A stretch of DNA of 64,000 nt, from the NCBI GenBank assembly GCA_007449985.2, contig VIIQ02000143.1:1-64000 (forward strand), written 5' to 3'. The translations under genes were made by a program, and so were the position numbers. Source of the DNA: Desmodesmus armatus (lineage: Eukaryota; Chlorophyta; Chlorophyceae; Sphaeropleales; Scenedesmaceae). Below are positions 1 to 9,000 of the stretch, piece by piece (the stretch's first letter is position 1; the number at the start of each line of letters is the position of its first letter). The notes beneath the pieces are model-generated. The model saw only the letters and a list, made by a program, of their open reading frames with translations. It ran no database searches and was not told where the DNA came from.

Positions 1-139
1 TGCTGCTGTAGTGGGACAGCAGTCTTTAGATCACATACCACTAGGGTCCTCTGTGGGTACCAGTATACGCAAACAAGTTCAAGAACTCGTTATTTCCAAG
101 ATCAAGCCCTTTCCAGTCAGTCCGATGACCCAAAGGGTG

Positions 140-350
140 CTAGCCTGTTGATTGCACAGGCCCACTGCTTGTGCTGGCATCCTCAAGCAGTGCCCTGGAG
201 TTGCTGAGATACTTCACCAGTAGGTAGGGGCCCTCGATAGCATTGACCTTGGCCAGCTTGTTTTTGGGAGGGCAGAACATCAGCACCAGACTGCCAAGTG
301 GCATAGCATCTTCTGGTGTGCAGGCACGTGCAGGTGGCGTGCCTTGAAGT
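140..350 (-). CDS. integrase C-terminal domain, out of frame with the core
   Basis: In a different frame from the core, a stretch with MPLGSLVLMF and KVNAIEGPYLLVKYL matches the small beta-barrel that closes gypsy integrases. It ends at a TAG (142-140). Further left, a GPL-type stretch suggests that coding remnants continue to the window edge. This domain is separated from the core by a frame change close to 350, consistent with decay of this copy. Confidence 0.6.
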
Positions 351-1320
351 CCTCTTTTGTTTGGCTTGTGAACGTAGTATGTTGTTCTCCAGTGTTTGGT
401 GCAGGTCAGTCTTGTGAGCGTTGCGTTGCTTGATAAGTCGCCTGGTGCCTTGGTTCAGCATTTGATCCAGCCCATCATCTTCCTCTTCCTCGTCTGTTGC
501 TGCAGGTGGGGATTGTGCCGATGTCCCAGCCGCTGCTGTGGCTGCTGTTGCTGGGGTGGTGCGGCGAGCTGCGTGGCCTACTGGAAGGCCCAGCTTGGTC
601 AGTAGTTGGGGATTGTGCCGATGTCCCAGCCGCTGCTGTGGCTGCTGTTGCTGGGGTGGTGCGGCGAGTGCGTGGCCTACTGGAAGGCCCAGCTTGGTCA
701 GTAGTGGGGCTGGAGGGCCGCGGCGTTGTGCAGGTAGGATAGGATTCCTGCCAGTGTTGACGTAGAAGGGAGAGAACCCAGTAGTAGAATGCACCGCACT
801 TCGAAGTCCTAGCAGTACCAAAGGTAGTTTTTCATCCCAAGCGTGGGGGTTGTCTCCCACTGTCTTCTGCAGGCCATGGAGAATGGTCTTGACTGCTGCT
901 TCTGCTTGTCCATTGGACTGCGGATTGTAGGCGGCTGTTTGTAGGTGCTCTACGCCAAGTTCCTTCATGAGGGTCTTGAAACCAAATTGAAACTCCTTGC
1001 CTCCATCACTGATGATGGTTTTTGGTGTGCCGTGGTTGGCGATGATTTGGTTCATAACAAAGCGGCACATAGTATCGGCATCCAGCTTAGGGACTGCTTG
1101 CGCCTCCACATACTTGCTCATGCCATCGATGCCAACACACAGGAATCGGCAGCCGTTGCGGGTGGGTGGGTAGGGGCCCATTGAATCAAGACTGACCCTT
1201 TCCCACAACTGGCTGGGGGGCAGAGGCTTGAGCTCTGGTTGGAACTTGAACAGGGTCTTGTGGCGGAGGCAGTCCACACAGTTGCGTAGGCGTTGCTTGA
1301 CTTGTTGTAGATGCCACGCC
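183..1320 (-). CDS. integrase catalytic core
   Basis: The segment begins with the second half of the zinc finger (CVDC) and continues into an rve-type integrase core. The catalytic triad is visible: Asp in SLDSMGPYP (about 1187), Asp in IISDGGKEF (about 1005) and Glu in NGQAEAAV (about 902). The enzyme joins the cDNA ends to target DNA. Downstream of the core a Gln/Ala/Pro-rich stretch contains a 100-bp tandem duplication (510-709). The frame then runs out of register before the C-terminal domain and stops at 183. Confidence 0.88.
510..709. repeat. 100-bp tandem duplication in the integrase tail
   Basis: Two copies (about 511-610 and 611-709) are nearly identical and differ by a single inserted or deleted base near 568/668. 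Because 100 is not a multiple of three, the duplication shifts the encoded frame: one copy reads LLTKLGLPVGHA followed by a Gln-rich stretch, the other the same start followed by an Ala/Thr-rich stretch. Confidence 0.9.
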
Positions 1321-2113
1321 AGTAGTAACGGGAAAGCAGGATGCTGCACAGTTTGGTGGTGCCGAGGTGTCCCAGGTCCAGATGCATTTGGTCGATCAGG
1401 GTCTCTCTTGCTGCAGGGGAGGGTACTTCTCGGTCGGTTGTGTACTTGCCCGAGGGGCGGAAGTACAGCTTGTGGTTGTCGTTGCACCAGCGGTAGTTGG
1501 CGGCTCTCTTGTCAATACGCTTCATTTCCCTGCTGAGTAATACATCGTCGTCTGGCAGAAGATCCACGTTGTACTGCTCTGTTTGCAGGTACTGCATCGT
1601 GGCTTGATCCTCCCATACCTCCAAGATGGCGCCTGTGACAGAGGCTGCTTCGTCTTGGTCTGATTCAGTGTCGGCTTCTTCAGGTGGGTCGGGGGTGTCC
1701 TGGGTTAGGCTTGGGGAATCATGAAAGCGGCTTGGGGCCTTGCCCTGGGGCTGGCTGGCTGCTGGTAACTCCTGGTGTTTGTCAGTAGCGCTTGAGGGCT
1801 GCAGGTCTGACATGCCACTTCCAGTGGGTAGGGGCAGGGTATCAGGCGCTCCTTGTAACACACACTCATCGCAGTACCAATTGCCCGATGGTACTCCCAC
1901 CAGGCCCACGCAGTAAGTGTGACACCCCTTATCACATCGGTGGCATAGTAGCAGGTTGACCCAGTCGTGGGGTGACCCACAGACGCTGCAGGGTAGGTCG
2001 GAGGGTATTTTTGTGTCGCTGGTAACTGCTTGGGCTTCTGTAGTTGCCCAGTTCTGCATGTTTTCCACTGCCAGCTTGGCCGTTCTTCGCGGGGGCCGAT
2101 CATACATATTCAT
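1118..2113 (-). CDS. PHD finger plus integrase HHCC zinc-binding domain
   Basis: The ATG at 2113 overlaps the upstream stop. Residues 42-84 form a textbook C4HC3 PHD finger (C42, C45, C57, C60, H65, C68, C81, C84). PHD fingers commonly read histone H3 tails. Residues about 230-275 start the integrase N-terminal zinc domain (HLDLGHLGTTKL). Its C-x2-C half (NCVDC) lies in the next frame, so the reading frame changes within the integrase at about 1310. Between the two is an acidic linker (about residues 130-200). A PHD next to integrase would be a plausible substitute for the chromodomain of chromoviruses, but that is inference. Confidence 0.8.
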   Translation of the reverse strand: MNMYDRPPRRTAKLAVENMQNWATTEAQAVTSDTKIPSDLPCSVCGSPHDWVNLLLCHRCDKGCHTYCVGLVGVPSGNWYCDECVLQGAPDTLPLPTGSGMSDLQPSSATDKHQELPAASQPQGKAPSRFHDSPSLTQDTPDPPEEADTESDQDEAASVTGAILEVWEDQATMQYLQTEQYNVDLLPDDDVLLSREMKRIDKRAANYRWCNDNHKLYFRPSGKYTTDREVPSPAARETLIDQMHLDLGHLGTTKLCSILLSRYYWRGIYNKSSNAYATVWTASATRPCSSSNQSSSLCPPASCGKGSVLIQWAPTHPPATAADSCVLASMA

Positions 2114-3792
2114 CTGCTCTGGGGAATCCGGGGGTGGGAGCTCTTCTCTTGGTGTGGTAGGCAGCTGGCCAGTCTGAGAGCTGGCTCCGGTCGGGTGTTG
2201 TGCTCAGGCCCCATTGGTAGGACTGAGCCATGCTCCAAAGTCATGGTGTTGGGGTTGTGCAGGCTGACGCCACAGGGTATGGTAGGGCGTAGTCTGACCA
2301 GTCTAATCCAGCTGTCCAACATGTAGGCCTCATTGGTGAAGGCTTGGGTCCAGGGAAAGGTAGTGTCGCTTTTTAGTAGGGTCTGGTTGAACCTGACCGG
2401 GTCCTGTGCTTCCATCTCTGCTGCCTTGAAGGTAGCATACTGCTCTGTGTCCACATACACAACTTCGGTGCCGTCTGTGTTCACCTGCTGTACTTGCAGG
2501 GCTGGTAGGGCTTTCTTGGGCGCCACTGCCAGCAGAACGTTTGCACCGGGCGCGCTGGAGAGCCATGGCCCCAAGGCTGCATACAAGTCCAAGGCGTGAA
2601 GATTGTTGATGCGGTGACTGGTGCTCACTGGGGAGCCAAAGCGGTGCTCGTATTGTGCTTGGAACAGTGGTGAGTAGGCAAAGGTGCCCGGGCCTCCTTG
2701 AAAGAGTATTGGAACCTCGCTGTCCTGATGGAACAGCAGGTGTGAAGGTCCACTCAGGAAGTCCAATGGTGTCAGGTCCAGCGGGGACGGGGGTGAGGGC
2801 TCCCTGGATTGGTATTCTTGGGGTGGGACATTGTGTAGTAACAGGCGGTTGCCTGAGTCGCTTGCATGGCTTGGGGGCACTCCTTCTGTGCATACCAGTA
2901 GCTGATCGGGGCACAGTCGCAATAAGTAGGGGTCGCAAGTAGTAAGTAGCTTGTCAGGTCCAAGTAGTCGCGCCAGATTGGGAAACTCAGCAATAGTGTA
3001 GGGAGCCTTGGTAGTTGACCACAGGCTGTAGTAGTTGTTGTGGCTGTTGGGTAGTTCAAAGGCCTCATGTAGTAGTTCCACAGCACGTTTGACGGCTGCA
3101 AACACCGTGTCCTCGTCTTGGTTGGCGTTGATTGTTACTGTCACTCCAGGGAACCGGTGGACTGCTGTATCATACTGGCGGTGGAGCTTCTTCAAGTAGT
3201 CCAAGGTTAGGGCGGCTTCCTCCGGGCGCTGGCGAGCTTGGGCTCTGGTAAGACAGGTCTCTGGGTCGGTTTGTAGGTAGATAAGGGTTGTTGGCAGGGC
3301 GTTGTCCAGGACTGGGTGCATATGATGCGCAGTCTGTTGAACCACCCTTTCATAGCTAGCAGGGAGGCCTTGCACAGGCAGGAACACTGCCAAGCTGCTC
3401 CAGGGACTCCGTTCCATGATGATGTAGGGAGCCGCTATGGGGTGTGGAACACGTAGGGCATATGCATTGAGCACTGCCTGCTGCTGGGCAGGGTCTGTAT
3501 CGCCAGACGTGTAGTGCTGGTCCAGAAGGTGTTGCCAGTCGGCTACGGGCTCTGGTAGTATATGCCAGTTGCTCCACCAGGGTAGTGCTTGTATCTCCTG
3601 TAGTTTTCTGAGCACTGTGCTCTTGCCGCTGCCAATGTTGCCTTCAATGGCGATACGCGCAGGGCCAGGGAGGCCTGCCATTCTGCTGGGTGAATCAAGG
3701 CTCAGTGGGAGGGTGGAGTCGTGCTCCACAGGAGGGGCTTCCTCGTGGTCAAGTGGCGGGGTCTCAGAGTGCCCTTGCTCTGTGGAGTCCAA
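2110..3792 (-). CDS. deoxynucleoside-kinase-like domain inside pol
   Basis: Residues about 45-250 look like the dNK/TK2 family of deoxyribonucleoside kinases, which phosphorylate deoxynucleosides to dNMPs. Seen: P-loop GNIGSGKST (G51 to T59, 3642-3616), an E127-R128-S129 motif in the place of the family's substrate-site ERS, and an Arg-rich lid (RAQARQRPEE, from residue 183) suited to phosphate binding. The following ~300 residues are unrecognised and may be a linker or an element-specific domain. The frame lies between RNase H and the PHD-integrase frame, and its stop overlaps the next ATG (ATGA, 2113-2110). P-loop, ERS and lid are all intact, so catalysis is possible. Substrate and function are unknown. 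An unrelated P-loop kinase is a less likely alternative. Confidence 0.75.
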   Translation of the reverse strand: MDSTEQGHSETPPLDHEEAPPVEHDSTLPLSLDSPSRMAGLPGPARIAIEGNIGSGKSTVLRKLQEIQALPWWSNWHILPEPVADWQHLLDQHYTSGDTDPAQQQAVLNAYALRVPHPIAAPYIIMERSPWSSLAVFLPVQGLPASYERVVQQTAHHMHPVLDNALPTTLIYLQTDPETCLTRAQARQRPEEAALTLDYLKKLHRQYDTAVHRFPGVTVTINANQDEDTVFAAVKRAVELLHEAFELPNSHNNYYSLWSTTKAPYTIAEFPNLARLLGPDKLLTTCDPYLLRLCPDQLLVCTEGVPPSHASDSGNRLLLHNVPPQEYQSREPSPPSPLDLTPLDFLSGPSHLLFHQDSEVPILFQGGPGTFAYSPLFQAQYEHRFGSPVSTSHRINNLHALDLYAALGPWLSSAPGANVLLAVAPKKALPALQVQQVNTDGTEVVYVDTEQYATFKAAEMEAQDPVRFNQTLLKSDTTFPWTQAFTNEAYMLDSWIRLVRLRPTIPCGVSLHNPNTMTLEHGSVLPMGPEHNTRPEPALRLASCLPHQEKSSHPRIPQSR

Positions 3793-4022
3793 GGATTGGC
3801 GTGGTCGTTGTTGCCCGCAGGCGTGGCTGGGTAGGTGTCGGTCTTGTCTTCAGAGGTGAGAAACTGCTCCAGGTTGCGGTCGTGGGTGTCGGTCTTGAAC
3901 TCAGGGGGTTCTGGGGGCAACCACTCACCAAAGGAGGGGGTTGGGCTGTTGGCCGGGTCCTCAAAGGCAGCGGTTGCTGTGTCGGGGTGGCATGGGGTGC
4001 TGATGGAGTCGAGGGTCAGCAC
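3702..4022 (-). CDS. pol: spacer between RNase H and the kinase-like domain
   Basis: A Pro/Asp/Thr-rich, low-complexity stretch of about 100 residues without a recognisable domain. It joins the RNase H frame at about 4020 and the kinase-containing frame at about 3790, each time by a one-base step back. It is probably a flexible linker in the polyprotein. Confidence 0.5.
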   Translation of the reverse strand: MLTLDSISTPCHPDTATAAFEDPANSPTPSFGEWLPPEPPEFKTDTHDRNLEQFLTSEDKTDTYPATPAGNNDHANPWTPQSKGTLRPRHLTTRKPLLWSTTPPSH

Positions 4023-4701
4023 CTCATCGAAGTGGTTGTAGTCAGTAGGGTCAGGATCGGGACAGTCATCAAGGGCTGGGGCCTTGGTGGCGCTGGTAGG
4101 TGTCTCAGGGCTTTCGTCGCTGTCATGTCGCGGGTCTCGGGAGAGGGCATCTGCGCCAGGTGGTGGATACCCTTACGATACTGGATCGTAAAGGGCATAA
4201 ACTCCTGTAGCCTCAGGCTCCACCTGGCTAACTTGCCTTGCAGGTTGGGTGATGTCAGCAGCCAACGGAGGGCGTGGTGGTCAACCACTACAGTGAAGGG
4301 GTGCTCAGCAGCCCACAGGAAGTCCCTCCACTGCTCTGTGACGGCGCTGACAACGGCATAACATTCCAGGTGGGTGATTGCCCAGTTGGCTTGTGTAGGA
4401 GTAAGCTTCTTGCTGTGGTAGGCGACGGCGTAGTGCTTGCCGTCCTCGTCGCACTGGGTCAGCACAGCGCCCACTGCCTTCTGGGAGGCATCCGTGTGGA
4501 CGTGAAACGGCTTGGTGAAGTCGGGACGTCGTAGGATAGGATAGTCCATCAGCTTGCTCTTGAGGGTGTCGAAGGCATCCTGTTGCTCAGGACCCCACTC
4601 AAACTTCTTGGTTTTGCCCATGATACGGGTGAGGGGCTCTGCAATTTCTGCAAAGCCTCTGATGAATCGCCTATAGAACGAACATAGGCCAACAAAGCTG
4701 G
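4016..4701 (-). CDS. pol: RT thumb and RNase H
   Basis: This segment starts with the RT thumb (FYRRFIRGFAEIAEPLTR) and passes into a gypsy-type RNase H. Motifs seen are HTDASQKAVGAVL (first Asp), a conserved LECYAVV (Glu) and VVVDHHALRWLL (third acidic residue). RNase H removes the RNA strand during reverse transcription. The frame ends at 4016; the next coding stretch is in the -1 frame. Confidence 0.88.
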
Positions 4702-5395
4702 CTACTGCCTTTTTGGGTTGCTTTTTGATTTGTAAGGCTCTTGGCGCAGTGCAACTGCTTCTATCAGCCGGGGGTCACAGCCTAGGCCCTTCTCTGAAAT
4801 GCAGAAGCCTAAGAAGGTGCAGTGGCTGGTGGCAAAGCGGCACTTGGTGCTGGACAGCCGCAGGTTGGCAGCACGTAGCGACTCAAACACAGCAGTCAGG
4901 TGAGCAACATGCTCATCAAGAGTGCGGCTGTAGATCACCACATCATCTAGGTACACAAACGCATAGTTGCCGACATGCTCTTGTAACACCTGATTCATCA
5001 GGCGCATGAAGAAAGATGGGCAACCTGTCAAGCCAAAGGGAGCCTTCAGGAACTGGTACAAGCGGTGCCCGAAGGGGCACGCAAACGCTGTCTTCTCAAT
5101 GCTGTTGTGCGGATCCTTACCATCCTTGCCTGCCATGGGCACTTGCAGGTACCCCGAGTGTAAATCAATTACACTGAAATACCTGGCAGGCCCTATGTTG
5201 TACAAGATATCATTCATCAGAGGTAAGGGGTAGGCGTCCTTCTTGGTGACGCTGTTGAGCTTTCGATAATCCACCACTGCACGGGTGGCACCTCCCTTCT
5301 TGGGTACTAGGTGCAAGGGGGCTGACCAAGGGGAGTTGCTGGGTTCTATGATGCCCAGTTCCAGCCATTGCTCTACATGCTTCTTCAGCTCTTCT
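4702..5395 (-). CDS. pol: reverse transcriptase
   Basis: The RT domain copies genomic RNA into cDNA. The frame open from about 5395 carries LGIIEPSNSPW, VDYRKLN, then a palm with YLDD at 4953-4942 (the catalytic aspartates) and FLGFCISEKGL in the connection region. A start at the first ATG (5316) would cut off the finger region, so this is a piece of a polyprotein. The frame is lost at about 4720 in an A-rich stretch, and the thumb/RNase H continues one base back. All core RT motifs are intact. Confidence 0.9.
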
Positions 5396-6089
5396 TGTTT
5401 TTATATGGCATCCTGTAGTAGTTTTGCTTTAGGGGTTTTGCATCTCCGGTGTCAATGGAGAGGCTCCCATAGTTGCAGGTGCCCAACTGAGTTGGGTGGA
5501 AGCAGAAAACGTCTGCATTCTGCTCCAACACACTCACGATCATGTCAAACTCTGCTGTGTCCAGGTTGGCGGCGTCTACCATACCAGACAGAGAGAGGTG
5601 CCTGTTGTCACTGAGGAGGTCATCATCAGGAAATGGGCAGAGTTCGGCTTCTGGTGGGTTGTAGAGGGCTCTGGGGAGGGCGGCTGGCTCGGGGAATTCT
5701 GGGTGTTCCTGGGGTAGGGGCTCATACATTCCCAGCCAATCTAGTGGGTGCAGGGTGTCGGGGTCTTGGTCTGGCTCGGATGTATCGCTGTCGGAGTCGC
5801 TTGCCAGGGAGGGCATGTCGCTGTCAGACAAGGGCTCTTCAAAGTAGCAGAAGGTGTCCACGGGGGAAGCTTCCATGTCGGTGGTCTCATACACAGCTGG
5901 GCTTGGAGCTGGAGTCGTAGGGGTTGTATTGGAGGAGGAGGCTGTGCTTTCAGCCCTCTTTTCTAGCGGGGTGAGGTCACTCGCTGCAATGGTCTCAGAG
6001 CAGAAGACCTCAGGTGCAGCGGGTGTTGCTTCAATCATGACGGTGTCTTCTGTGGGCTGGAGAAGGGTTGCCTGTTGGCGGCGGCGCAC
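5385..6089 (-). CDS. pol: acidic linker and N-terminal edge of reverse transcriptase
   Basis: This frame overlaps the end of the Gag-protease frame by 55 bases and lies one base back (-1). It has no ATG at its left edge, so it is a continuation rather than an independent gene. It begins acidic and Ser/Asp-rich. It ends with the conserved lead-in to gypsy reverse transcriptase, including an LEQNADVFCF stretch and IDTGDAKPLKQNYYRMPY. It then stops at 5385, just after an A-run, and the RT continues in the next -1 frame. This linker-to-RT boundary is characteristic of the family. Confidence 0.75.
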   Translation of the reverse strand: MRRRQQATLLQPTEDTVMIEATPAAPEVFCSETIAASDLTPLEKRAESTASSSNTTPTTPAPSPAVYETTDMEASPVDTFCYFEEPLSDSDMPSLASDSDSDTSEPDQDPDTLHPLDWLGMYEPLPQEHPEFPEPAALPRALYNPPEAELCPFPDDDLLSDNRHLSLSGMVDAANLDTAEFDMIVSVLEQNADVFCFHPTQLGTCNYGSLSIDTGDAKPLKQNYYRMPYKNKKS

Positions 6090-9000
6090 AGGGGGCCGCT
6101 GCGGGGGGTTGTTAATACGATGGCCGGAAGGGTTTGCTGGGTTGCGGGGCCTGGGGGGCCGGGGTGCTGGTCTCCAGAAGTCACCACTGTGTAGCGGCCA
6201 GGGCGGCCAGAAGTGAAGACGTGTGTTACGCCTGAGTCGCTGCGTTGTAGAGCTCCTCTTGTAGGCAGCTGGCGCCGATTGGGGCCTGGATTGCCTTGGG
6301 ATAGCTCTGCAGGGGCGCTGCTGCTGTTGGTCGGGTGTGTCGGGGGAGTTCCTTGTCGCTCTTCAAACACAAACATCTCTGATGGGTCTACTGTTGTTGC
6401 AGGTGCCGATGCTGGAGTGGCCAGTGGGGTGGTCAAATCTTTGGTTGGCGGCGGGGCCAAGAGTGAGGGCCACCCCTGAGGTACTGCACTCAGGTCCAAG
6501 CTGGCTATGCGTTCGGCCTCATCACGGTCATAATGTGGGTAAGCACACTCAATCAGCCATGCCACGCGCTGAAGTAGCCTGTGGCGAGTGTTGGGCTGGT
6601 TTGGCTCGCTGATCTCATAGTGTTCAGGCTCAGCCAGCGCTCTATCAAGGCTGAAAAGACTCTTGGCACTGGAAGGGACTGTAGCTCCCAAGGAGGCGGT
6701 GATCCAGGCATCAAGGGCGGAAGGCATACCACTAGGCAAAGCCACTAGGTCTGTGCTAGCCAGCTTCAGGGCTGTGACAGGCTCCATGTCATCCCCAAAC
6801 GCTGCTAGCATCAGCCCGGCCAGGTAGCTGAGCATGCGGGGGTTATCAGTCAGCAGGCTGTGGGAATCAATGCTATCCCCTGCCTCTGGCTCGTCATACA
6901 TGTAAATAAGCTCTGGTTCTGACTCGCTGCTGTCTGTTGCTGTGTGGTTGTCATCCACCAGGAGTAGGGGAGCCCTAGACAAGCCCATCTCTTCCTCAGC
7001 CCAAGATCCCAGCGCTGAATCATATCCCGCAGGTAAGTTGATAACATCAAGCTCTGCTAGGAACTGGGCTGTGTCACTCCTCAGGCCTGGAAAGGCTGAG
7101 GTGGAGAGAAGGGCCAGATGGCTGACTAGCTTTTTGTAACCCCACTCTGAGCTGTGAGGGGGTGTTTTGGGTGTAGTTGGTAGCTGCTGATCCAGGCACA
7201 GCATGCTGGCGGCTGTGGTGTCTGTTAAAGTTGTGTCCATCTCGTCAGAATCGGAGTACAGCCAGTCATTATGCAAAGCCTCAAACACAGAAGGGTAGCC
7301 TTGGGGCAGACCCGCTAAGTCTTTACCAGCTATTTCCATAGCTTTCTCAGGGGTGATTCCCATGTGGTTTGCTAGCATCAGGGAGGCAAATTGCTTTTGC
7401 AGGGCTAGGCATGAAGCCAGGCCCTCGGTGCTACTATTTTCATGGCCAGGAGCATTAGGGGGCAGCTGTAGGTTGGAGAACAATGAAGGCTCACCCCTCA
7501 GCTGTCCCTCCCTCAGGCGGCGCAGTTGGGTGGGTACCCATTCTTTTGGTGATTTTTGTGCCATATTGCAGATGGCTGGGTATATGGTGGTGCCTGAGTC
7601 GGTGTCGGCTGACCCTGAAATCTCCTCATGAGTAGCTCCCTCCCCATCACTGGCATTGTATCCCTTCCTCTCAATGTCAAACCCCAGGGAGTCAGGGAAG
7701 CCCCAAGCGGTTGCGTCAAGGGAGGCCAGCAGCTGTGCTGTGGGGCCATCGCAGTCGGGGTAAGCATCTTGCAGGACAGAAAGCACATACCTCAGGTTCT
7801 TGGGGTGAACCAGCTCGCTGTCTTCTGTTTCCATATCCTCATCGCTGAAATCATCACTGTCGCTGCTGAGCATGCAGCTGTCAAAATCACTGTTATAGCC
7901 GCCACCACTCTCGATAACCTCTCCTGCTGGTGTGGTGTTGTTGCTGTCTGCTGCTTGCCTGCTGCTGCCGTAGGTGGCTGCATTGCTAGCAGCTGTAAAG
8001 GAGCGCATACTATCATCGTACTCGGTTGCAATGGTTGGGTCAGCAGCTGTGGTGCTGGTGCCAGCCAATTCCAAGTAGAAGCTTTCAGTCACATAATCAG
8101 CTTCGTCTGTGGATGCAGTGTCGAAGCTGTGGTCCTCTGGCAGGTGAGGCTGGCTCTGGCAGTAGATACTGCCAGGCTCAGAGGGGTGGTTAGTGCTAAT
8201 GGGTAGCTCTTGGCAGGTGGTGGGGTCTATGCGCAGGATCAAGCTACCCTTTCCATAGTCGATCACCGCGTGGGCACGGGTCAGCACATCGTTGCCGATC
8301 AAGAGGTCATAATTCAAGGCGGAGGTGACTGTGGGGTTGATAAGAGTCTCAAAGTCCCCCAAAGCCAGAGCTAGGTTGGGTACCTTGCCCTTTCCAGCAG
8401 TGATGCGGCCATCCGCATTCAGGTAGCTGGACTGAGCAGGCACTATCAGGCTGTCAAGCTCCAGACGTCGCAGGCAGTCAAGGGTCACAGCAGTGGTACT
8501 AGCCCCAGTGTCCACTACTCCTTCCAGAGGCCTACCATTCAATTCTGCTACTACTCTGCAGGTCGAGACACGAGGCGTGGCTATGGGGCGTGGGCGGCTG
8601 GCTTGAAGCAGGCTGCGGACCCTCTCAGAAGGTGGTGTTGTCAGGCCCCTGGTGGGCATGCTGGACATGTTCAGCACTGTATTGCGGCTGTTGCTGCCAA
8701 GCCGAAGACTGGGCTGATATTTGCGCTGGATGTCCTTCATAACCGACTCCACCTGGGTGGCCATTTCCTGGCCAAGGCTGACTAGGCTGGGTTGCCCAGC
8801 CAAGTGCCCTGCGAGGCAGGTAAGGACTGCTTGGGGAGGCACAGTGCCTTCTGTCTGCCCATCCATCTTAATGCTGCGACATATCTCTGATGCCATCTTT
8901 TTTGCTTTTTGGTTGGCCAGGTCAGCAGCTCCTTGTGACCTGTGGGTTGAATCAGTAGGAGCCGGGGGGGCAGGAGGGGGCACAGGGCCACGAGGGCCGG

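Noticed and set aside
2110..3792. Kinase-like domain as a viral thymidine kinase gene inserted by itself
   Set aside because: It is flanked on both sides by retrotransposon coding sequence in the same orientation with no insertion scar, so it is better read as part of the element.
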